Notes under the pieces: model-generated
What the model saw: the letters and a program-made list of their open reading frames with translations, nothing else
Told to the model about the DNA's origin: nothing
Database searches by the model: none
Shown: positions 24,524-35,700 of the stretch, piece by piece
Layout of the letters: each line of letters begins with the position of its first letter
Numbering within the stretch: position 1 is the stretch's first letter
NCBI RefSeq assembly: GCF_035083965.1
Contig: NC_089727.1
Span: 12,653,501 to 12,717,500 of the forward strand
DNA: 64,000 bases
Direction: 5' to 3'
From: Branchiostoma lanceolatum
Taxonomy: Eukaryota > Chordata > Leptocardii > Amphioxiformes > Branchiostomatidae
Made by a program: the position numbers and the translations under genes

Positions 24524-27500
24524 ATGGCAGAAGAGATGTGTGCCAGTGCCTCAGCCACATGTGCTGGCATCCCTGGTCTTCCCAGTGAGATACAGGGGGA
24601 GATTTTGTACAGACTCTACGATGGGGTGGCATTGGCAAAGGCTCGGCAGGTAACATTACTAATCCTATTCTCATTGTATGAATATTAGTGCCACATTAAA
24701 TATTTCCATTAGAACTGGTCTTTTTATGTCTCAAGAACATACTTTTTACATGCTTTGGTATGTCTTAAGTATTCTCCTATCTAGTGAAGTTTGTAAAGGC
24801 CTCTTCATTACATGATTCTTAAACCAAAATGCAGTGAGATATGCAGTGATAAGTAATTTGATGTAATAATATCAATCTATATCAGATTTCAGATGTTTCA
24901 AAAGTTAACAGTTGTCTCAAAATAAGTACTGACAAAAATGAGCAAAAGAGTAGAGTCCCTGGACTAATGAGGCCAAGAATAACTCCAGTCTTCACAAACT
25001 TTCTTGCTCCAGGTTTGCTACCTTTGGAAAGAACTTGTGGACCAACCAGGTGACAAGCAGGCGTGGTACACTGTCTGCCAACACAGTATCCCCCGGGGAG
25101 TCCTCCAACAAATGACTCAGTTTGACAGGGATTACTTCTTACAGACGGCTTCTGAAAAGGTTGAAAGAAGCTTTGAGTGCTCCTGTGGAAAAGGGCAAAG
25201 GAAATCTCAAGATAGAAGACATTCTGAAGACACCAGTCTTGAAGGTGTTGTCCACAAGTATGTAGACTGCCAGTGTGGCCGACAGGTGCAGCCATGTGTA
25301 GCAGACCCTGTGGTGTACTGGAGAAGTGTATATATGGAGTGGTACAGGGGGAGGTTTGCAGGGAATTGGGCAGTGGTGAAGACTGACTATCATCAAACAT
25401 TCGGACCACTTATCAACTCCATAGCCATCTCAGGTGAGAGTCATTACCAACAATATACCAAACATACCTTTTGAAGGAAAATTTCATAAACCTTGGAAGC
25501 GTATTAATGACCTATCTCCTTTTATAAAAGATAATATCAACATGCCTCCTTGCCAATTTCCGGAAAGAGACTGTACTAGTATATGTTTTCTCCTCTACAG
25601 GGATTACAATAGGTTCACAAAAGTGAAACTTGTTTTATATTCACCCTCATCCATTGATGCTGTCATCTTAAGATTCTAACACCTTCTGGTTGCCATCTTG
25701 TTTCCAGCTGCAGTACCATTTTAGATTACTAGTCAGCACTTCAGTACTGCCGAGTTGAAGAATATAACTTATTATAATAACTTCCTGACATAAATAGTAA
25801 TCAATTGAATAACATATATGTTCACCCTACAAATTACATCACCTACTTAGAATTTTCCCCTGACATAAGTAAACTACAATGTGAACCTGTCCATATTTGC
25901 TGGCAAATATTTATTTCTAGTTTTCACATTGCTATCCCTTCAGGAGACTACATCCTGACAGGCATGGGGAACGGGTCCGTCCTGCAGTGGGAGGCTGTCA
26001 CAGGCAGGCTGATGGGGAAATGTCATGCTAACGTCGGAGGTGCTGTCATGGCCCTACACTGTAGAGGTGGGGTAACTGGTCATTGCTATCATCTTGAGGC
26101 ATATCAATAAACCAGAGCCTTAACTCGATTCTGAGTTTGTAAGACTGAAATTTTTTTAATATGTAGTCAATATGTGTTGTTGTCTTTCTTCTTTGTGGTC
26201 TTTTATATACACAGTGTTTGTTTCAAATTGTACTGTGTTTTTTCCAGATGGATACAACTCCAAGTACAACGCCAGCAGCCAGAGTGTCCATGACTTTGTT
26301 GTGACGGGAGGAAGGGATGGGTTAGTATACATCCTGCCTCTCCCCCTGACATGGGCACTAGCCGCTCCTGACAAGCCTGCACACAAGATGCACACACACA
26401 TGCCGCTGGTGGGATCAGCTGTCAACTGTATCAGGTATGACTGCAACTTTGATAAACCATAGTTTTTATAGAGAAGAAACCGTAAATATAATTGGCGCTT
26501 TTGAAGGCAAGAAAAAAGAAAAGAACGGGAAATCCAAGTTACCTACCTCTAAACCAAATCCCAGCTTACTAGAACAGGTTGCAGTCCTTCAGCCCATCAC
26601 ACCATTGATGAGCTTTGTCTGCATGTGTAAATTGCCAGAAAGTTGCAGAATTAAGAAAACTGCCAGAGACTTGAGCATGTTTTTCACCTGAAAATCTACC
26701 ATATCACAAATTTTGCCAGGTCTCTGTGACCTGCGAACATTGCCAGAGTTCTAAAAATTGCACGAAGATTGAGAGAACACTGGGTGTATTACTGCAAAAA
26801 ATGTCATTTAGAAAGAAAAAGAAGAAAGAAAAAAAAATGTCATCTAGAGCCTGAGGTCGCAGACTTGTCGGCCGATTGATTTTCCTGCTTTGTGATGGGA
26901 ATATCATAATGAGACAGTCTTTACATTACATTTGAGCTTTACAATGCCATTTCTTCATTAATTATGTCTAGCATTTCTTTGCTGTTTACCACAGTGTGTG
27001 GCAGGACCGAGTAATTGTAGCAGGAGCTGCAGGAGACCTGTGTGTGTTAAACTTGTACAGAAACAGTACAGGGGAAATCAGTCCACACTTCTGTCCCACC
27101 CACCACTACAGGCTGGAGGGGGATAATGTAAAAACTGTGAAGTTTGTAGTTCAGACACAGGACAGGGTGAGAACATTTTGTTGTTTAGTCGCTGTGAAAG
27201 GTGGCAAGTTGGTCTTGTGGTTAAGGTTGTTGAGTTATAATCTGGCTTTGAATCTCTAGCAAAGTTGTGCCCTTAGGAAAATTTTAAAGCACTTTACACT
27301 TTAATTTCCTCACTCTACTGTAAAAAATTTGTACCTAACTTCGATCAGGGACAACCTCTTAGATTGGACCTAAAGTTGGAGGTCTTGTGTTTGAGGAGAG
27401 CCACACCTTGAGCATGTTAAAGAACCCTCCACACTGATTAAAAAGAGTAGGGTCCATCCTGGTGTGATCATGAGTGGAGTCTTATGCAGTTTGTACAAAA

Positions 27501-30101
27501 CTGGTGTGTTATACCTTTAGTTTACTGGTTATGAAGAACAAACAAACAACATGATATACAGTTTGTACTTTTAAAGAGTATTTTGACTTAAGAGTACTCA
27601 CTACTGCTGGATTGCACTTTTCTCCAGGCTGTGTCCTACTCAGATAGCAAGCTGCTGCTGTGGTGCCTGTTGACGAGGCAGTGCCTGAGGGAGGTGAGGA
27701 GAGATGAGTGGGTAGTGGGGATGGTACCACAAGGCAACGCCGCACTGCTGTTGTCTTCAGGTCAGTATCTGTATATCGATATGCTGATATAACTACAAAG
27801 CACCCTAGTTTTGCAGGCAAAAACTGCTTGTTGTGCTATACTTTGTCACACCTATAAAGCCATGCATGTTTAATCCGAACATTCTTTACTTCAAATTATT
27901 CAACAAAGAGGTCCAAAGTTTGAGGACTACAAGTTCTGCTTTAATAACGTAAGACGCTTCTACAAGAGTTTGATTGGAACAGGGATACTCAAACGTTTCA
28001 TTGTGTCAGTTTCTTGATGAAAACATTTTCTCTGGCATGTCTTTTCTAAAGACACCTGGTGCCATTGCAGGAGTTGGCCCAGTAACTGAGGTGCATCTTG
28101 ACAGCTGGGCTGAGGTGGATGTTCTGGAGAGAGAAGAACAGGTGACACCTTGGAGCTGCATCGCTGCACATGGAGACCTCATAGCTGTGGGGACCAACTC
28201 AGGACAGGTGAGCAGCTCCTTCTAGCAGCTAGTGTAGGCAGTGCAGTCAATTAGAATATGAATGTGTAAGAGAAGGAAGGACAAGTCACATTTTCTATTT
28301 CTATTTCTATACGTTACTCAACAAAACCCCGCGAGGGGCATAGCGTTGAGGATAAAGTGACAGGGTCACGCCCAGCTGCAGCGGTGGTGGTGAAAATCCG
28401 AAAAAAATAAACTAAATCGACGCAACAATAACTATATAAATAAGTGAGTATTAAACAAACGGTGCTATATACATGTGGCTACAGTGGGTGTTGTCCTGAC
28501 ACTCTCTATATGACTAAATGTTGGTACTGGGCAGGCCAAGGGACTTGGCCAACCCAGATTTGAAACTGGCTACCGATGTTGAATTGATGAGGTGTTGGGG
28601 TAGGTTGTTCCAGTCGATTACCGTTCTGGGGAAGTAGCTGCCGCGATGAGTTTCTGTTTTGCATGGAAGTGTAATGAATCGCTGTGAGTGACCTCTGGTG
28701 CTGTTGGTGTTGAAAGTGAGTATGTGTGCGGTGGGTATGGCAATCAGATTGTGGACTGCCTTGTACATAAGAGTGAGGCGGGCAATGTGTCTGCGTTGTT
28801 GCAGAGTGGCCCATCCTAGGGAGTGTTGTAGTGAGGTGTTACTGGCAGTGTAGTTGTAATTACCTGTGACAAAACGTGCAGCTTTCCTCTGTACAGATTC
28901 TATCTTAGTGGCTAGCGTGTTGGACTGAGCATTGTGTAGTGTATGTGGATCCCAGACTGAGGAAGCATATTCAAGTTTAGGGCGGACTAATGATGTATAA
29001 GCCTTCTCTCTTACCTCTTTACTTGCCCCCCTTATATTTCTCCTCACGAACCCCAGGGTTCTGTTGGCCTTGGTTGTGATATCGTTGATGTGTGCCTTCC
29101 ACTTGAGGTTGTGAGTGAGAATGACACCTAGGTAGGGATGTTCGTTGTTGTGGCTTAGGGGTTCATTGAACATTGTGTACAGGAAATTTGGTGAGCTTCT
29201 GGGCTTGTGGATGTGTAGAATAGAGCATTTTTTCACATTGAATTTCAACTGCCAAGTGCTTGACCATTTGCAAAGTTGGTCTAGGTCGCCTTGGAGTATG
29301 TATTGGTCTTGGTCAGATAGTATGGAGCGGTAAATCAAACAATCATCTGCGAAGAGCCTCAGCTGTGATGTTATATCCTTGTTGATGTCGTTAATGTAGA
29401 TAAGAAATAACAGGGGCCCCAGGACAGTACCCTGCGGGACTCCTGACTTGACCTTGACGGGGTTGGATTTCTCTCCGTCCACCACTACTTGTTGGTACCG
29501 GTCCAGCAGCCAGTTCTTTACCCAGGCCAGGGTTTCCCCTCTTATACCGTAGTACTGTAATTTATGAATAAGTCTGTTATGTGGTACACTGTCACATCTT
29601 GGAGCTGCATCTCTGCACATCTCATAGCTGTGAGGAACTGATCAGGACAGGTGAGCTCAGCTGTACTGTAGCGCCCTCTAACAGGTTTTGTAGATATTAC
29701 AGCCATGTGGCCACTGTCACATTCTACTTCTGAATTGGGGAGATATTATGATTTCATACCTTGAATTAAGTATGTGTCATAGATGTTGATTCATACGGTG
29801 CCTTTTGGCAGAAGTTTAATTCTGTAATTGTAGGTATTCATTTACTACTACAATACTACTATTCACTCAGTTTTTCATTATTGGTTCTTCATCAGTATAT
29901 TCATCTGACTTGTTTCTTGTTCCACAGGTAACTCTGTACCATACAGTGACCAAGTCTAGAACTATGCTCAGGGTTTCGGATGCACCAATCACTGCGGTGG
30001 ACATCGGGGATGATGGGGAGGGGCCAGTAGTTGCCATAGTGACCAATTCATCACCTGCTGTCTGGGTCTACCATTGGTTCCCTCCAGATGATGAAGATTA
30101 G
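24524..30101 (+). CDS. F-box/WD-repeat-like protein
   Basis: Eight exons give 490 residues: 24524-24649, 25013-25433, 25944-26066, 26248-26434, 26995-27166, 27628-27760, 28071-28207, 29928-30101. All junctions keep frame. Residues about 17-52 form an F-box: GLPSEIQGEILYRLYDG, then ALAKARQVCYLWKEL across the first intron. From about residue 175 on the chain shows WD-like blades with a GNGSVLQW strand, TGGRDGLVYILP, VWQDRVIVAGAAGDLCVLN, YSDSKLLLWCL and a last blade, AVWVYHWFP. Between the two lies an unusual Cys-rich insert (CSCGKGQRK, CQCGRQ). F-box/WD proteins normally present substrates to SCF ubiquitin ligases; the substrate here is unknown. I could not assign it to a numbered FBXW orthologue. 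It is head-to-head with TMEM165. A polyadenylation signal follows at 30643. Confidence 0.78.
28148..28214 (+). repeat. Left copy of a duplicated exon end plus splice donor
   Basis: This is the functional 3' end of exon 7 of the F-box/WD gene with its GTGAGC donor at 28208. The same text recurs at 29592-29652, to the right of the LINE fragment. Shared words include CTTGGAGCTGCATC, CTGCACAT, CTCATAGCTGTG and AGGACAGGTGAGC. Confidence 0.8.
28291..29594 (-). mobile_element. 5'-truncated CR1/Jockey-like LINE in the F-box/WD intron
   Basis: On the minus strand a frame of about 360 codons (ending at 28514) is a reverse-transcriptase C-terminal half. It begins inside the block DSVPHNRLIHKLQYYGI, then shows KSGVPQGTVLGPLLFLIYIN, the catalytic box FADDCLIYRS, a thumb-like YLGVILTHNLKWKAHI and the usual C-terminal LGWATLQQRRHIARL. 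No endonuclease or N-terminal polymerase part is present, so the copy was truncated at its 5' end. The 3' end, at low coordinates, finishes in short TAGAAA repeats, as CR1-like elements often do. The frame is still open, which suggests a fairly recent insertion. The Met at 29620 belongs to flanking DNA, not to the element. Confidence 0.88.
29592..29652 (+). repeat. Right, decayed copy of the exon end plus splice donor
   Basis: A copy of 28148-28214 with a 6-bp loss and several substitutions. It still keeps the donor-like AGGACAGGTGAGC. It begins where the LINE sequence stops, so it may be part of an unusually long target-site duplication. It has no acceptor of its own that I could recognise. 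Confidence 0.75.
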
Positions 30102-30642
30102 ATGATGCATTGACCAAAGGGTCAATGTGAATCAACAAACTGTCACGTAAAATGAAGTACAGAGAAGTTCAATTATTAGCCATTAAACTGCAGCCATGGC
30201 CTCAAGGATGGTGAAAGTATCTGTTGTTGCATGAGATGATTCAGAAACGAGCTAGGAGGACAAAGACATTACCGTAACATGTAAGTAGAACAAAGTGAAA
30301 TGAATTGAAATTCTTCAAACAAAACTGCATGTTTCTGATCTGCTAACATGTCAGCAGCTGGCTGCCTTCAAACACAGGCAGGTAAGGAATCTGTCACTGT
30401 GGAGGAGGGATTTCTATCATTCACCTATGACCTATACGAGCTCATTGAGGACAAAGTGAGGTCAACCTAAAAGGAAGTTCAACTCATGCCTGATACCCTG
30501 TTGATTTATAGCATGTGTGTCTGAGAAAGTGCAACTTGCTGGAGGGGTTGGAAAGGTGACGAAAGGTTCTGTGTATATACATAAGACTCCAGGCATGGTG
30601 CAACCTGTCTAAATCGTTCAACAGAAGTATTGCTTTGAAAAG

Positions 30643-30648
30643 AATAAA
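30643..30648 (+). terminator. Polyadenylation signal AATAAA, F-box/WD gene
   Basis: First canonical AATAAA after the stop at 30101, giving a 3' UTR of about 550 bp. It is assigned by position only. Confidence 0.45.
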
Positions 30649-30793
30649 AAAGGGACACTACAGAGTTTTATATATGTTCTCTACTATGAAGATTGATAAG
30701 AAAGACATGTTGGCTTTGTTGCATCTGTTGTCAAGGGATCAGTGTTTTCTACACCATTTCACAGGTATGTATGCATTCCCCACAGTCCAGTAA

Positions 30794-31270
30794 AACTTCA
30801 GCCTGGGGGTTCATGTGAAATGGAGGTATGTAAGCCTGCCCCACAGCACAGTTTGTCGGCATCAAAAGTGCTATGACGGCAGTCCCGGGGTGCCGTATGG
30901 GGCACCCACAACAGCTTTTTTTTACGGTCTCTTCATTAATAGAAGGCCCAAACAGTTTAGTGTACTCGGTCAGAAAATAGTTTAACAGTCATGTTTCATG
31001 ATATTTTGCTTTCTATGAACGACAGGGCTTGGGAAAATACCGAATCTGCCAAGTTTGTACAGAGCGCCTGTCAGAATGTGCAAGTGCCAATCTCAGAGAT
31101 CTTTTAACTAACTCAATCTGAAAATACAAAAAATGCCAACTTTCCCAATTTTAACAGTTGTCATAGCATGTTTCCTGTGCACTGTTGACGCTGTTGATCT
31201 GTGCTTTTGGGCAGGCTTACATACACATGTACATGTGCCTCCATTTCACATGAACCTCCAGGCTGAAGTT
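30794..31270. repeat. Foldback element, about 55-bp arms
   Basis: The left arm AACTTCAGCCTGGGGGTTCA, GTGAAATGGAGG, TATGTAAGCCTGCCC (30794-30841) is matched in reverse by the right arm GGGCAGGCTTACATA, CCTCCATTTCAC, TGAACCTCCAGGCTGAAGTT (about 31209-31270). Between them lies another small hairpin (GGGGTGCC and GGGGCACCC at about 30888-30906). The element is non-coding and probably a MITE. Confidence 0.75.
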
Positions 31271-32723
31271 GGGCAGCAAGTGGGTCAACCACATCGTTGT
31301 TTTGATTCTTCATTGTCTGCAGTCATCAGACTGAGATAATTGTCTTGTGTAGGCTTTGACAACAGCTAGCATACAGCTAGCTCGGATTCAAGTTGAAGAT
31401 AACAATACAGATGTTTTCACATTTCTTTAGTCAATTTTATACTTAAGTTAACATCTAGATAAGTGCATATACAAGCAGTGTACTTCAGCACTGTGGTAAG
31501 TTGCCATGGATTAGTTGGAAAAGTATTGATATCAGTAGACAGAATTACGTCAGTATTTAGTCATTCATGATCATGTGGAGAAAATAAATGGCATTTTATA
31601 GACTTGTCAAGGCCACAAGCAGTCAGATATTTTATGTTTTTTTCCAGATCTGTTCAAACCAACATTTGAGCAAATGGGGGTAGAAACATTGGTTTGAATA
31701 AGCCTGATACATGTATTGTACATGTTACATTATACAGTCCATGCATACACATGTTTTTGTACACACAGAAAACAACACTGAGGGGCAAAGGTTATTTGAT
31801 GTGTACTTCAAGATACTTTCATGAGTTAAATTTCCAGTTTGTTTCAAATTATAGTACTGTTATTGCTCCTAAGGCAAGTGTAATATCTTGATACGGAGAT
31901 ACAAATTTTGAAATGTATCTTGAAATAGAGACAGAGAAAGTTTTCAAATTAAAAGGCAAGACAACAGATATCGTATATGATCATTTTTTTTTTGTATTCT
32001 GTAATCATTTGGCACAGCACAACATCACACAGCAATATACATTTTGTAGTAGCAACTTCTGAACAAAACGTGATCCAACAATCACAGACAACTCTGGATT
32101 CATAATTTGTAATACCCCTAAACAAAAAGATAACAAAAGTATAATGGCACACTTTTTGAATTTTTGCGATAAAAGCAAGACTTTCCTCTACCACTCTTTA
32201 CTTAACGTTATTGCACTTGGTAAGTACATGGCCCCATGGTTGTGGAGGAATGGTATACAACTTACAAGAAAACGCAAATGTTAACAATAACAACAAAAAA
32301 CATACTATTCACTGCCGAAATATAGATATAGCTTTGTATACCTAATGATACATTCAGTTTCCCTTATAGAATGAGGATAGTGGCATGATTGAGCTGCATT
32401 CACTCATACAGTGGTTAAGGTATGTAAACCTAGATTTTTGGGGGTCGAAGCCAGTTATTATACTGAACATACTGTAGGAATAGCACCAAAAAAATGAAAG
32501 CCCCTCCAATCTGGTGTTTCAGGCACGTCTTAAAAGTTGGCAAGATGCAGCAACTGTTTTCGACTCTGTTGCGACTCTTAAATCATGTCCAAGCAGTACA
32601 TGTGTATATATATGTATTTCTACAAAAAATCTTTCTAATGAACAAGTAGTTGTACAGAGGGCCGTACCAATGAGGGTGTGGAATAACATTAAAGAGTAAA
32701 CGTAATAAAAGCAGCTCCATCTC
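31271..32723. other. Intergenic; likely contains the sulfotransferase 3' UTR
   Basis: AT-rich with no recognisable coding sequence. On the minus strand it follows the sulfotransferase stop at 32724, so its right part probably belongs to that mRNA. The boundary with the F-box/WD gene cannot be set from sequence. Confidence 0.4.
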
Positions 32724-35700
32724 CTACCGTGCATCCCGTACAGGCATGCCGTACCCAAACATGGCATAGTCTAAGCTATACTTGGTCCACAGTTTGCGAA
32801 GGTAACTCTCAGCATCAGGCAAGCCATCAAGATGTTCCTTAAGCACCTCTCGTGTAGTCCTTTTGTTATAAATCTGTGCCTGTCGCCTTGGAAACGACAC
32901 CTTCTTGTCCACGTCGAGTACTTTCAAGACGTGTTCTGCATCTTCTTCCAAGTTCTCATATGTGCCAATGAAGTCGTAGTTCACAGCACAAGGCTGGCAC
33001 AGTTCGTTATAGGACTGCCAGTGCTCGTTTAAGTCATACCCTTTGGCTTGAATCACAAAGCGGACAAACTCCTGAAAAGTCACGTCCGCTCCAAGAATGT
33101 TCCACATCCCGTTTCGGAACATCTTTTGAATCCTTGTTCCAAACCGTCTTCCGAAGTACTCCTCTGGATGCTCCACAAACTTGTCCCTGTACGCGGAGAC
33201 GAGTCTCTCCAGGGGGTCGCGCACGAACATGAACTTGTAGTAATTCTGGAGTCTGTGCTGGATCCCCGCCTGGTCGTAGTCCTTCAGGTAGGTCCAGTTT
33301 TTCCGGTGAATTTCGTAGATGTCGATTTCTTGGTCCGTAGAAGCAAGACTGCCTTCTAAGGCCTGAAGAAATAAAGTTTTGGTGAATAACCAAGGAAATA
33401 GTTCAGAAGTATGGTTGGGAAGTATAACTTTTTGAGACACAGCTATATTTCAGTTCTTTATAATCCGAATCAAATCATGAATAATTCAATAGATACAGAT
33501 TTGATGAGAAGTCTATAATTCTACCTTTATAACTCTCTTCCAGTTGGTGCAGGCTACCTTGGGGACGTAGCAGTAGAGAAACTTGTACTTGTCACTGACA
33601 ATGATGTGATGGTACACAGTATGGGTAACATCCAGCTCTGTCAGGTTCTGTTGGCACTTACACCACTGGCACACCCCTGCAACGTGACTGGTTCTGGAGC
33701 TGGGGTGGAGCTGTGGAGGAAATGAAAGATGAATATATGTATGGCATACACTTAAGCCAAGGTTACACCATGGCAGAATAATTTGCTGGCTCTATCATAT
33801 CAAAGATTTACAAAGATAATGCTGAAATGGAATCTTGATCATGATGAAAACAAAGGCTGAGAGTCTGTATTGCAAAAACCAACCCTGAATACTACTACAA
33901 ACCTTACTACTGAAACAAGGGGGAAATTGCTACTAGACACCTGAGGGAGACCTTTACCTTCTATGTAGCTTAACAAACCATATCTATATCAGTATATGTA
34001 GCGTAACACACCAGTTTATGCAGTATAACAGACAAGGTACATTGTAGCATGCTGGATGGCACGGAACTGATTGGTTTGACTTTGAGCTGTTACCCATCAT
34101 GATCTGGGCACACCTCTTCTGTTTTAGAGTATAGTGGGACCTTTAGTGTGCTCAAGGTGTCAACACTGGAGCACAACAGGCAAGGAACCACCATTGGCAT
34201 TCAGTCACAAGGGCCCTATAAATGTGGTGTGTTTTACATTAACCTTTAGAGTTAAAGTGGGAAATGGGAGGGGGCCTACATGTCTGCCAGACATTTTGTA
34301 CACCTATTGACCCATCTAGGCCCCCTCCCTTTTCCCACAGGCCATTGACCTGTCTAGGTCCCCTCCCTTTTCCCACTTTAACTCCAAAGACTGAGGAGTA
34401 TGATCAGGACTAATGTTAAAACTTGAAGAGGATGTCCAGAAAATGTCAAACTACAGAATTGGATCATGTACCAGAAATTATAATTAACTCCCCTGAATCC
34501 TTATCACTTACAATTACAAATAAAACTTGATGCCAAATAAAAGCCTAACAGGGAAATAGACATTAGCATAAAATGCAAGTGCTTCTCCCTTTGCCATATT
34601 TTGTCTGGATGTCAATGAACTTCCCTTCTGGGTATTTGGACAATTTGGTGAGAGTGGCTCAGGGTGTAAGTGAGACAAAGTGTTCTTGGGATGTCAATGG
34701 ACATGAAGAATTCCTGCTGTTGTATCTGGACAAGTTGAAGTTTAGGCCACACCAATTTGATTCCTTGGTTCTTGGATAGAAAAAAATATGAACTGGAAGA
34801 TCAAAATAAAACCAAAGCCAAAGAGGAAAGTCGAACCAAGCTTTCCAACAGCATTTGGCTGCCCTCCGACCTCTAGTCTGTGTACAACAAAACTCTCACT
34901 GTCCAGCAGGGCTCTAAAAAGCAGTGGCCAGTGGGATACCTGCTAAAAGTGTGATTTAACTGGCTCCAACAGCTAATGTGTAGGTACATGGGGCAAGGAC
35001 CTTGTGTGATGCTCTGGATACATTGTCTCAATCAATTATGAATGGAAAACATGCACCCAAGGAAAACTTGATGTGGCCGTTGTGCAGAAGGAATTTTGCA
35101 ATCCTTCAAGTCTAGTGGAAGTCCCAGCGGCATGAGCAGAGGGTCAGGGCTACAGACAGATGAGACAGGGCCCAAGTAGTGAAGTCAAACTGTGATGTGT
35201 ACATACATGCTGGGTGATAAGCTATGCAACCAATGGGATCTTATTTGCCCACATTTCCTTTCAGCTACCTTCCTCAGAGCTTAATGAACTTTACTACAGT
35301 TAGTACAGTGTTCTTGGTTTGAGGAAGGTATGCTGAAAAGTTACAAAAATGTTGAAAATCCCACTGTTTGTGTAGCTAAGAACCCAGGTGTATCGATCCA
35401 CCAACCTGATGAAAGAATTTTCGGCTGTTATGTGTACATCACGGTTGTTTCAGCAGGATACAAGATAGGAAAGTTCCATTTGTCACCACAACAAGTCAAT
35501 ATGTCTGACAACGTTAGCTTCCAAAAATACACAACAAACAAGAGTACCCAAAAACTGTACCCAAAAACTAGTCTGAACTCAATCAAGCTCCTGTAACGGC
35601 TTGCCGCCCTGTAACCGCAGCGGGGAGGGGACAGAAATCCCAGGACAGCTGGAGTTTGCGTTATACAGACTACCCAAAAACCACACCCAAAAACATTCTT

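Noticed and set aside
29595..29620. N-terminal residues of the reverse-transcriptase frame (MCRDAAPRC)
   Set aside because: These codons are the reverse complement of the duplicated exon end, so they are flanking DNA and not part of the LINE.
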